Shown here: piece by piece, positions 1 through 7,686 of the stretch
Position numbering within the stretch: the stretch's first letter is position 1
Layout: each line of letters opens with the position of its first letter
Made by a program: the position numbers and the translations under genes
Assembly (NCBI RefSeq): GCF_017876535.1
Contig: NZ_JAGIOF010000004.1
Span: 372,001 to 436,000 of the forward strand
DNA: 64,000 nucleotides
DNA from: Paeniglutamicibacter kerguelensis
GTDB lineage: Bacteria > Actinomycetota > Actinomycetes > Actinomycetales > Micrococcaceae
Direction: 5' to 3'
The notes under the pieces: model-generated
What the model was told of the DNA's origin: nothing
Databases searched by the model: none
Seen by the model: only the letters and a program-made list of their open reading frames with translations

Positions 1-702
1 CGCTCGACGCAACGATTCACCGTCCGTCTGGTCCGGCGAACCGGCAGCGGACATCTCGTTGCCCAACATCGTTCGTCCCGAAGCAACCAGGGTGTTCCAC
101 GCGGGAGATTCAAGGTCATCCGTCTCGTATACTTCAACGGCGTCCGGTGCGATACCTACGGCATCCATCCGGGCCGCGCCACGTCGCAGGGTAAGGGCCG
201 AGAACTGACCGTCGAGCCGCCCAAGCAACTCATCGATCTTTTCCCCGCTGGGGCCAAGCTCCTCGAAACGGTCCTTGCCGATGGCCCACGTCGCCACCGT
301 CGTCGCCGGCACCGCCATCGGGTCCGTCTTCGGCTCGGGAAGAACCTCGGGCCCCTGCCTCGCCGCCCGGCGTGCACGCCCGAGGATCATTCCGAGAACG
401 GCGAAACCTACCAAGGCCGTAATCGTCCAGGTGATCGTTCCGAAATTGATCAACAACACCAGGGAGAGACCGATGACCAGCGGATAGGTCATCATGCGCT
501 TGTAGGGGTCCTGCCGCGCACCGGAAATTAACGAGAGCAGTAGGACTATTGCGGAGAAAAGGACCACGAGAACCGGCAGAGACCCCGCCAAAAGCGGAAT
601 CGCCAGGCCAACCACGGCCGCAGAGAAAGCAAGAAAATAACGTAGCGGGGTAGGTGCCGCCACACGTGCAACCGGCGTCAATCGACGCTCTCCGGTTTTC
701 AT
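1..702 (-). CDS. Membrane protein of unknown function, 3' end cut by window edge; downstream of RHS toxin-like gene
   Basis: The reading frame opens with ATG at 702 and stays open for 234 codons to the left edge, so the C-terminus is missing. The first 110 residues hold about four hydrophobic helices in two pairs, followed by a soluble domain of at least 120 residues. The ATG overlaps the TGA of the preceding gene in an ATGA junction, so translation is probably coupled. The soluble part resembles that of the preceding gene (shared F-x-E-x-G-x-S ... LDG ... RG spacing), so the two look like tandem paralogues. I do not recognise a named family. Position after an RHS protein suggests an immunity or accessory role, which is inference only. 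Confidence 0.75.
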   Translation of the reverse strand, partial: MKTGERRLTPVARVAAPTPLRYFLAFSAAVVGLAIPLLAGSLPVLVVLFSAIVLLLSLISGARQDPYKRMMTYPLVIGLSLVLLINFGTITWTITALVGFAVLGMILGRARRAARQGPEVLPEPKTDPMAVPATTVATWAIGKDRFEELGPSGEKIDELLGRLDGQFSALTLRRGAARMDAVGIAPDAVEVYETDDLESPAWNTLVASGRTMLGNEMSAAGSPDQTDGESLRRA

Positions 703-1523
703 GCGGACAACGTCCTCCAGTCAGCAATCGTCGGCGAGCTAAACCACGTCAACTGCGGGTCAGCCCGGCCCTTGAGATGGAAGTAGTGCGCCGCAACCAA
801 CGCCTTCTCCAGCGTCGTGGTCTCCCAGGACGCATGCGAAATGACCATTGGTCCGATCTTCACGTCGACCTGGCCGGGATCGCTTCCCGGAGAAGTCAGC
901 ATGCTCCATTGGTCTTCTTTCGAGGTCTCGGGAGAGAAGCAGACGACCAGCGCGCCCTGCGCATTTCCGGCGACGGTCAAGCATGCCTCACCACGCGTTG
1001 CGCTCACCAGCGTGCGCCGGTCGCCGTCCAGCGACCGGATCTTGGCAACCAGCGCTGCCTCCGAGTACCCGGCCTCGCGAAAGGCTTTTCGCTCAACGCG
1101 CCACTCCAGCGAATCACCATCGTGGTTCTTCAGAGCTTTTGAATTCGGGGCTACACAACCACGTCGCCGATCCCATTCCGAACGCAGCATCGCACCAATG
1201 GTCCAACCCGACCAAATGCTGAGGAACCACGATGCGAGAACACTGCCGAACCCCGGCACGAACCGCGAAACTGCTAATGGGGCAAGAAGTAGCGCAGCCA
1301 GCAAAGTAAAAGGGGCCCCGTAGGATACGAATCCCAAAATGCCGGCCAAGATCAATGCACCCAAAATGGTTCCGAACAGCAACACCAAATCTGATTGGCC
1401 ACTCAGCAAGGATCCACCTACAGCAACAGCAAGGGAAACAAAAACGATGACGCATCGCCAGAGGATATCCGATCGGCTCATCGGCTTATACCGCCATGCT
1501 TTTGCCTGCTTATTCGCTACCAA
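699..1523 (-). CDS. Membrane protein of unknown function directly downstream of the RHS gene (candidate immunity protein)
   Basis: This 274-residue product has about four hydrophobic segments in its first 110 residues and then a soluble domain of about 150 residues with no recognised motif. The start is TTG at 1523, preceded by GGAG at a 5-nt spacing and overlapping the end of the RHS gene by 14 nt. An ATG at 1481 is an alternative start. It is followed by an ATGA overlap with a gene of the same architecture. Genes immediately 3' of polymorphic RHS toxins often encode cognate immunity proteins, and a membrane immunity protein would suit a membrane-active toxin. That role is inferred from position only. 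Confidence 0.7.
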   Translation of the reverse strand: MVANKQAKAWRYKPMSRSDILWRCVIVFVSLAVAVGGSLLSGQSDLVLLFGTILGALILAGILGFVSYGAPFTLLAALLLAPLAVSRFVPGFGSVLASWFLSIWSGWTIGAMLRSEWDRRRGCVAPNSKALKNHDGDSLEWRVERKAFREAGYSEAALVAKIRSLDGDRRTLVSATRGEACLTVAGNAQGALVVCFSPETSKEDQWSMLTSPGSDPGQVDVKIGPMVISHASWETTTLEKALVAAHYFHLKGRADPQLTWFSSPTIADWRTLSA

Positions 1524-4500
1524 AGGAACTCCAACTTAGATCTAGTCCCGCACCAATACCGGCGCCAGCTGCTGCAGAACCCCATAGTGCGGTGGTGTTA
1601 TGTTGTTCGAATCGTACGAAGGTCCCACCCAACGTTCTTGGCTGCTGAAGCGGAATTCTCCTAAGAGCGTCGAAATTACTCTGTGTAATTCGATCTGGCA
1701 TTGGAATGAAAGGTACGCCCGCCCCGGTGACGCCAGCGAAGGCTAAGTCCCCCCAGCCGGTTGATTCTCCAGCAACAAGATTAGTCGAAGCTACGCCGCT
1801 AATGTTTCCCGCTGCGCCTACCAGGGACGTGGACGTCTTCGCTGCCAAAGATGAAACCGGTTTCCCGAGGTGTTCAGCTATGGATCCTCCGGCTGGTCCA
1901 GCCAAACCACCAATTGAGCCACCAACGAATCCGCCGATGGAAGAAGCTATTACGCCTCGGGCACTAATCTTCTCGCCTCCGATAGTTTGTCCCAAAACAT
2001 GGGATCCCACAGAGGTGACAGCACCAACGCCGCCGTTGACGCCCATATTGGCTGCCAACGACTTGACCAAATTCGCCGTGGGAGCAACGCGCAGGGAGGC
2101 CTGTGCGGCCATTCCGCCAACTCTCGTGGCTTTCAACAGAAGCGGCGCAGCCCCACCGACAGCACCAAGAACAGTTGACCCGGCAGCTTGTGCCCAATTT
2201 ACTTTGCCAGTCGTCGCCTTCTGGAGAATGACATCAGCGCCACCGGCAATTAGCGCCATCCCCAGGGGCCCGCCGACGCCGGTCGCCATCAGGATGCCGC
2301 CGCCGACAACCATCGCGCCACCGGCGAAGTACTCCCAGTTGTCAGCCATCCAGTCCCCGGCTGTGGCAAGCGCACCGTTGTTGCCGTCGCGGTAGGCCTG
2401 CATATCCGCCTCGGAGACAGCGCTCAAACCCAACGGATCAATCGCATGCAACGGATCATTGCCGGCATACGAATACGGGTTGCCCGCCCAACCGGCACCA
2501 ATCACCGGATCCAAGGGGTCAACCGACAAGAACCCACGCGTCAACGGGTCATAGGCGCGGGCCCCAAACCAATCCAGCCCGGCAACCTGCACACCTCCGG
2601 AAGCGCTAACGCTCAACCCGGCAGGCAACCCCGCAACGGCACCGGCGGACATGCCCCACGGGCTACCCGGATCAGTCGCGTGGCCGCTGCGCCAGCCGGC
2701 GTTCAACACCGTCTCGCCCACGGCGGTCACGCCGCCGGGCAACGCCGCCACGGACTTGCCACCCAATGCCACCACGCGCGGGGCGGCCTCGGCCGAATCC
2801 CACCAGACCTCGGTGCCGTTGACGTCTCCCAGCTCGCCGAGGGCATCAACCCACAACTCGCTGCGCGATACTTCCCCACCGGAAGCCTCCGAGGCGACGG
2901 CGCTCAGCCAGCCCCGGTCCGACCATTCGAAGTTCCGAGCCGAACCATCGGCTTCCTCAACGGCGGTCCGGCGACCCAACCCGTCATAGTCATAGGTGGT
3001 GGTCCCGGCATTGCTCGTGCGCAAACGCAACTGGCCGGCAGCATCGTAGGCAAACTCGGTTGCCACGCCTTCGATGGACTCGGCCACCAGGCGTCCCGCA
3101 AGGTCATAGCGCCACTGCGATGCCTCGGCGTCGCCGCGCAGCGAGCGCTCCAGCTGGCACGCCGAATCATAGGCAAAGCGGGTCTCGGTGCCGTTGGCGA
3201 GGATCGCGGCAATGCGCCCGTCCTCGTCGCGACGAATCACCGTCTCGTCCACGCCGTCGACGGTCGTCGTCGTGTGGCGCACCAGGGCCCCCTCTGCGTA
3301 GTCCCAGCCCTGCACCGTATCGCTGGCGACGGCGCCCACCAGGCGTCCGGCTTCATCGTGCTCGTAGGCAATCCGCCCGAAGACCGGGTGGCCGACGGTG
3401 ACAACCCGTCCGGCGGCATCGCGTCCGAATTCGGTGCGCACTCCCAACGGATCGACCATCGCGGTGCGGTTCCCGTCCGCGTCGTACTCCCACGACGGGC
3501 CGACCCCGTTGCGCAGCCGCTGCACCATCTGGCCGCGGCGGTTGAAGCGCAGAAGGTGCGCGACCTCGACGCCGTCGGCGCGCGTGTGGTCCGCGACCAG
3601 CATGGTCCGCGAACGGGCGTCCCGGGACATGCGCATCTGCACACGCCCGTTGACCACCAGGGAGGTCTGGCGGCCCGCCTCGTCATAGGTCCATTCGCTG
3701 CGGCGGCCCTCCGGGTCGCACTGCCACAGCTGGCGCCCGGCCTCGTCATAGCCCGCGGTGGTGGTCCGGCCCAGCGGATCGGTTTCCGCGATGACCTGGT
3801 CGGCGTCGTTGTAGGCCCGGCGAGTGGTGGCGCCCAGCGGATCGGTGATGCTCCTGACCCGCCCGCGGGCGTCGTAGCCGTAGCGGGTCTTCCCGCCCAA
3901 GCCGTTGACGGCCTCGACCAGCTGCCCCGCAGCGTCGTAGCGGAAGCTGCGCCGCCCGAAGGACGGGTCCTTGGCGCGCACCATCCGACCGGCCAGGTCG
4001 TACTCGTAGCTGGAGGTGCCGCGCCCGGGGGTGTACCGGGAGGCGACCCGACCGACGGCGTCGTACCGCACGCGCTCGGTTTCGCCGCCCGGGAAGACGC
4101 GGGCAATGACGCGGGACTCGGCGTCGTATTCAAGCGTGGTGCGCGCCCCCGAAGGATCGGTGCTTGCGGCCGGCCGGCCGGCGGCGTCGAACTCGAAGTG
4201 CGTGCTTGCCCCGCCCGGCGATCGCTGTTCGATGACCCGGCCCGCTGCATCGCGGCTCAGCAGGGTCAACCCGCCCTCGGCGTCGACCATTTCCACCGGG
4301 CGGCCGCACCTGTCATAGGTGACCAGCTCGGTGCTGCCGTCGGCCCGCTCCGTCGCCACGGGGCGGCCGAACTCGTCGAAGCGCATGCTGCTGCGGTCAA
4401 AGGCGTCCTGCACCGTGGCGGTTCCGGCCGCGGCGTCGACCGAGTAGGCCTGACGCACGCCGGTGGGGTCCATCGTCCCAGTGAGCTCGCCGTTGCTGCC

Positions 4501-7011
4501 GTATTCGCGCTGCCAGGAGTGCCCGGCCGGATCGGTGATCCGGGTCAGCCGCGAAAGCGCGTCGTGCGCGAAGCGCCATTGGGCACCGTCCGGAAGCTCG
4601 ATTCCCGCCAGGTTGCCGAAGTCGTCGAGCGTGCGTGTCACGGCGCGGCCCAGCGGGTCGACGGTGCCGGCGAGCTGGCCGTGGGAGCCGTAGTTCATCT
4701 CGGTGCGCGCGCCCAGCGGGTCGGTGACCACGGCCAGGGCGCCGCCCGGCGCGTACTCGAATTTCCACAGGGCGCCGTCGGCATCCCGGCGGGAGCGCAG
4801 CTGTCCGGCGCCGTCGTAGATGTAGGTGGTGCGGGCCCCGCCCGGGGACACGGCCGCGGTGACCCGGCCGGCGTCGTCGCGCTCCAGGGTCGCGGTGTTG
4901 CCCAGGGCGTTGGTGATGGTGACCAGGTCGCCGAAGGCGTCGTAGCCGAAGCGCACGCGCACGCCGACGGGGTCGACGACCTCGGTGAGCCGGCAATCCT
5001 GCCAGGTGAGTTCGGTGCGCCCGCCCTCCGGGTCGATGATGAGCGAGGGGTTCCGCGATGCGTCGTCGGCGTATTCGTACTGCACGACCCCGCCGGACTC
5101 GGTCACCACGGTCACCGGGCGGTCGGCGTCGTCATATCCGTAGCTGATGTCCGCGCCGGCGGGGGTCACCGTGCGGATCTTGCGTCCGCGCTGGTCGTAG
5201 GCGTGGACCGTGACGGCGCCGTCGCGTTCCGTGACGGAGACCAGGTTGCCGTGCCTGTCGTAGCTCATGTTCTGCCGGTTGTCGTCGGCGTCGACGATCC
5301 CGACCAGCCGGCCCTTTGCGTCGGCAACCCACGTGTTGGACCGGGTTCCGTCCTGGTCGGAGATGACCGTCAGGCGGTTCGGAAGGTAGGCGAAGCGGGT
5401 GACCCGGCCGAAGGCCGAGACCTGCGTGTACACCCGGCGGTGGTCGTCGTAGGTGTTGACCGCCTCGTTGACGCCGGCCGCGTCGGTGACTACATCGATC
5501 AGGCCGTCGCAGTTCCAGCCGTACCTGCGCACACCGCCGGGTCCCGCGACCGAAACCAGCTGACCGCGCTCGTCGTACTCGAACTCGACGCGGCGTCCAT
5601 CCGAGGCCGCGAGGACCACGATCCGCTCCCCCGACCATTCGGCACGCACCCGGCGGCCGTGTTCGTGAACCAGCTCGGCGACGGCACCAGCGGCATCCCG
5701 GTGGACGGATACCGAGGTGCCGGGCCCGGCGTCAGCCGAGAGCCAGGTTCCCGCCGGAGTGAACACCCAGCGTGATCCGGCGTTGTTGCTCGCCACCAAG
5801 ACCTCGGACAAAGCGGAAGCGTTCTGGCCCGCCTCGTCGCTTGGGCCGGAGCCGGCCGGGGTCTCGCTGTTCAGCCAGAAGCTTTCGCCGGCTGCGCGGT
5901 CCCATCCGGCACCGAGCCGCGGGAACCGCACATGGCGCCCGTCGGCCAGGACGAGGGAAGCGCCCTCGTCGTCGAGCTCCAGACGGGTTTCAAATACCGA
6001 GGCCCAGCCCGGACCGAAGACGCCCACGCGCTCGTCCATGGAGTTGTAGGTGCGGGCGGCCGACAGCGACGACGCCGCGCCGGCAAAGCCAAGGTCAACC
6101 TCGGTTTCCAGGAAGTTTCCGGTGGAGGTGTTCACCGGGTCGTTTGAGTAACCGGTGGTTGGAGGCGCGCCAAGGGTCTGCGGCAGGTCGATCGTGAGAT
6201 CCTGGCGCTCCGCGCCGATTCCCTGCGAGGCCAGGGCCGCAAGCAGCGCCGCGTCCGAGACCTGGGAGACGTTCCCTTCGCCGCCCGCCGCAGCGAAGGC
6301 ATCGGCGATGGTTTTTGCCCAGGAGACATCCTGGTCGTTGGCGGTCAGCCATCTTTCGAATCCGGTCACCACACCGTCGGCACTGAGGGATCCGTGTGTG
6401 CAGCGTGCCGCGAAGTCGGCGAGGTTTCCGCGCAAGGCACCGGGTTTGCCGGAGAGTTCCGCGTTCAGGGTCGCCGAGCCGGTGGCGAAGGACCTCAAAT
6501 CGCTGGGACGAGCAGCCGACACTCCACCGCCGCCACCGCCGCCGTTGCCGGGGGCCGGGGTCTGGCGCACGCCTGAACGCGGCGCGGCGGTTACGATCTT
6601 TATTTCGTTTGCGGGCGGTCCGACCGGTGGGTCCTCGGCGCCGATGAACCAGTCAACAGCGCTATCGAGCCAGTTCGCTTCGCGTTCGTCCCGGCGCTGC
6701 TTCCATTCCCTGGCCAGCCGGCGCCGTTCGCTTTCTGCGTGGGCCTCTTCCTTCAGCCTGCGGGCACCCGTGGCCACTTCGCGCAATCTGTCCGAAAGCT
6801 CCATGGCGTCGGCCGAAGCCACCCGGGCGTTGTCCGCGAACAGCTGCGAGAAACGACCCTTGAATTCGGTTCCCGCCGTCGCCACGAATGACGACCGCGA
6901 ACCCGCCTGGGCCTCGATTGCCGCCGCCGCAGCAGTGAACGCCGAAATCAGGGCGTCCGCAGTCCCATAATCGAACTTAACAATCTCGTTATAGGGTCCC
7001 AGATCGGCCAC
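1510..7011 (-). CDS. RHS/YD-repeat protein with WXG-like N-terminus, probable type VII-exported polymorphic toxin
   Basis: This protein of about 1833 residues has a clear modular order. Residues 1-120 are an alpha-helical head whose F-K-G turn resembles the WXG turn of type VII substrates, followed by a charged linker and a polyglycine stretch. A DUF6531-like entry segment (PVNTSTGNF) comes near residue 290. Dozens of YD repeats (Y-D-x-x-G-R pattern) run to about residue 1460, then the RHS core signature (GARAYDPLTRGFLSVDP ... NPYSYAGNDPL ... DPLGL) and a variable C-terminus of about 300 residues. That tail is Gly/Ala-rich with several hydrophobic stretches, and I see no nuclease or deaminase motif. 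The chosen start is GTG 7011, with GGGAG 8 nt upstream; ATG 7065 and 7092 lie closer to the upstream terminator. The Esx-like gene upstream and membrane genes downstream support a secreted toxin. The toxic activity itself is unknown. Confidence 0.85.
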   Translation of the reverse strand: MADLGPYNEIVKFDYGTADALISAFTAAAAAIEAQAGSRSSFVATAGTEFKGRFSQLFADNARVASADAMELSDRLREVATGARRLKEEAHAESERRRLAREWKQRRDEREANWLDSAVDWFIGAEDPPVGPPANEIKIVTAAPRSGVRQTPAPGNGGGGGGGVSAARPSDLRSFATGSATLNAELSGKPGALRGNLADFAARCTHGSLSADGVVTGFERWLTANDQDVSWAKTIADAFAAAGGEGNVSQVSDAALLAALASQGIGAERQDLTIDLPQTLGAPPTTGYSNDPVNTSTGNFLETEVDLGFAGAASSLSAARTYNSMDERVGVFGPGWASVFETRLELDDEGASLVLADGRHVRFPRLGAGWDRAAGESFWLNSETPAGSGPSDEAGQNASALSEVLVASNNAGSRWVFTPAGTWLSADAGPGTSVSVHRDAAGAVAELVHEHGRRVRAEWSGERIVVLAASDGRRVEFEYDERGQLVSVAGPGGVRRYGWNCDGLIDVVTDAAGVNEAVNTYDDHRRVYTQVSAFGRVTRFAYLPNRLTVISDQDGTRSNTWVADAKGRLVGIVDADDNRQNMSYDRHGNLVSVTERDGAVTVHAYDQRGRKIRTVTPAGADISYGYDDADRPVTVVTESGGVVQYEYADDASRNPSLIIDPEGGRTELTWQDCRLTEVVDPVGVRVRFGYDAFGDLVTITNALGNTATLERDDAGRVTAAVSPGGARTTYIYDGAGQLRSRRDADGALWKFEYAPGGALAVVTDPLGARTEMNYGSHGQLAGTVDPLGRAVTRTLDDFGNLAGIELPDGAQWRFAHDALSRLTRITDPAGHSWQREYGSNGELTGTMDPTGVRQAYSVDAAAGTATVQDAFDRSSMRFDEFGRPVATERADGSTELVTYDRCGRPVEMVDAEGGLTLLSRDAAGRVIEQRSPGGASTHFEFDAAGRPAASTDPSGARTTLEYDAESRVIARVFPGGETERVRYDAVGRVASRYTPGRGTSSYEYDLAGRMVRAKDPSFGRRSFRYDAAGQLVEAVNGLGGKTRYGYDARGRVRSITDPLGATTRRAYNDADQVIAETDPLGRTTTAGYDEAGRQLWQCDPEGRRSEWTYDEAGRQTSLVVNGRVQMRMSRDARSRTMLVADHTRADGVEVAHLLRFNRRGQMVQRLRNGVGPSWEYDADGNRTAMVDPLGVRTEFGRDAAGRVVTVGHPVFGRIAYEHDEAGRLVGAVASDTVQGWDYAEGALVRHTTTTVDGVDETVIRRDEDGRIAAILANGTETRFAYDSACQLERSLRGDAEASQWRYDLAGRLVAESIEGVATEFAYDAAGQLRLRTSNAGTTTYDYDGLGRRTAVEEADGSARNFEWSDRGWLSAVASEASGGEVSRSELWVDALGELGDVNGTEVWWDSAEAAPRVVALGGKSVAALPGGVTAVGETVLNAGWRSGHATDPGSPWGMSAGAVAGLPAGLSVSASGGVQVAGLDWFGARAYDPLTRGFLSVDPLDPVIGAGWAGNPYSYAGNDPLHAIDPLGLSAVSEADMQAYRDGNNGALATAGDWMADNWEYFAGGAMVVGGGILMATGVGGPLGMALIAGGADVILQKATTGKVNWAQAAGSTVLGAVGGAAPLLLKATRVGGMAAQASLRVAPTANLVKSLAANMGVNGGVGAVTSVGSHVLGQTIGGEKISARGVIASSIGGFVGGSIGGLAGPAGGSIAEHLGKPVSSLAAKTSTSLVGAAGNISGVASTNLVAGESTGWGDLAFAGVTGAGVPFIPMPDRITQSNFDALRRIPLQQPRTLGGTFVRFEQHNTTALWGSAAAGAGIGAGLDLSWSSFGSE

Positions 7012-7099
7012 GCGTGTATCTCCCTCATCAACCTCAAGGACCTGTCGATCCTCGCAAAAAGCCATCCGAGAACCCAGAAGGTCTCGGAACAAACAAAAC

Positions 7100-7144
7100 C
7101 GCCCCCGTCGTTAGACCGACGCCACGCCGGCGACAACGGGGGCG
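7100..7144 (-). terminator. Hairpin terminator or attenuator between the WXG100-like gene and the RHS gene
   Basis: CGCCCCCGT (7100-7108) pairs perfectly with ACGGGGGCG (7136-7144). On the minus strand the hairpin is followed by a T-rich run (GGTTTTGTTTGTT). It lies just after the stop of the small Esx-like gene and before the RHS start, so it probably lets the small protein be made in excess over the giant one. Confidence 0.65.
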
Positions 7145-7157
7145 ATTCAGGACAAGA

Positions 7158-7439
7158 TTAGTTTCCGCCGCCCGCGGAGAAGATGTTCTGCGAAATCTGG
7201 TTCAACTGGGTGCGCAGCTGCTCCAACTCGGTCCGCGCCTTGTCCAGCGCAACCTTCGTCTCGGGCCAGGTCGCACCGCGGAACTGGGCAGCCAGCGGGC
7301 CGTCCCAAACGTTGGGGTCGGACAGGACCCGGCCCTGGGCGTCAAGCTGGCTGATCTGATCGGTGAAACCACCGTTGATGATCGCCTGCATCTGCTGAAT
7401 AGCCGTCTTCGCCTGCTCCGTTGATAAAACACGAGACAT
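7158..7439 (-). CDS. WXG100/ESAT-6-like small helical protein
   Basis: The product is 93 residues, the usual WXG100 length, with two predicted amphipathic helices either side of a W-D-G turn near residues 46-48 (VWDGPLA). There is no signal peptide. GGAGG sits 7 nt before the ATG. WXG100 proteins are folded helical-hairpin substrates or chaperone-like partners of type VII secretion. This one opens the minus-strand unit leading into the RHS gene and faces the FtsK/FHA ATPase module across a divergent promoter region. It may pair with the WXG-like head of the RHS protein for export. It lacks an obvious C-terminal YxxxD/E signal, which may lie on the partner. Confidence 0.75.
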   Translation of the reverse strand: MSRVLSTEQAKTAIQQMQAIINGGFTDQISQLDAQGRVLSDPNVWDGPLAAQFRGATWPETKVALDKARTELEQLRTQLNQISQNIFSAGGGN

Positions 7440-7686
7440 GAAAAATCCTCCAGGAATCTTGATATGGCCCCCGCGCTAACGCACTCCCGAGGGACTCGAA
7501 CCGAATAACCCTAACAACATGACTAGGCCCACACAAAGATTCAATGACGGCCATTTCAACTCGCAGTCGGTGATCAGCATCACGCGCGGGGGTGGCCTTC
7601 ATCGTGCCAAACCAAGGGTTGTTTTTCAATTCGCGCGCGGCTCCCCCTATTATTCAAAGGGATATTTGAACACGACAGGGGAATCA
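7440..7686. other. Divergent promoter region between the Esx-like and lipoprotein genes
   Basis: This 247-nt segment separates the minus-strand WXG100 unit from the plus-strand secretion-apparatus unit, so both promoters should lie here. TATTAT near 7650 is a possible -10 for the plus unit. No strong -35 or operator dyad is evident. Confidence 0.4.

Noticed and set aside
2446..5775. Plus-strand open frame of 1109 codons across the RHS gene
   Set aside because: It is antisense to a clear YD-repeat protein. Its translation is low-complexity Gly/Val/Arg-rich with no domain. Long antisense frames are expected from the high-GC third codon position.
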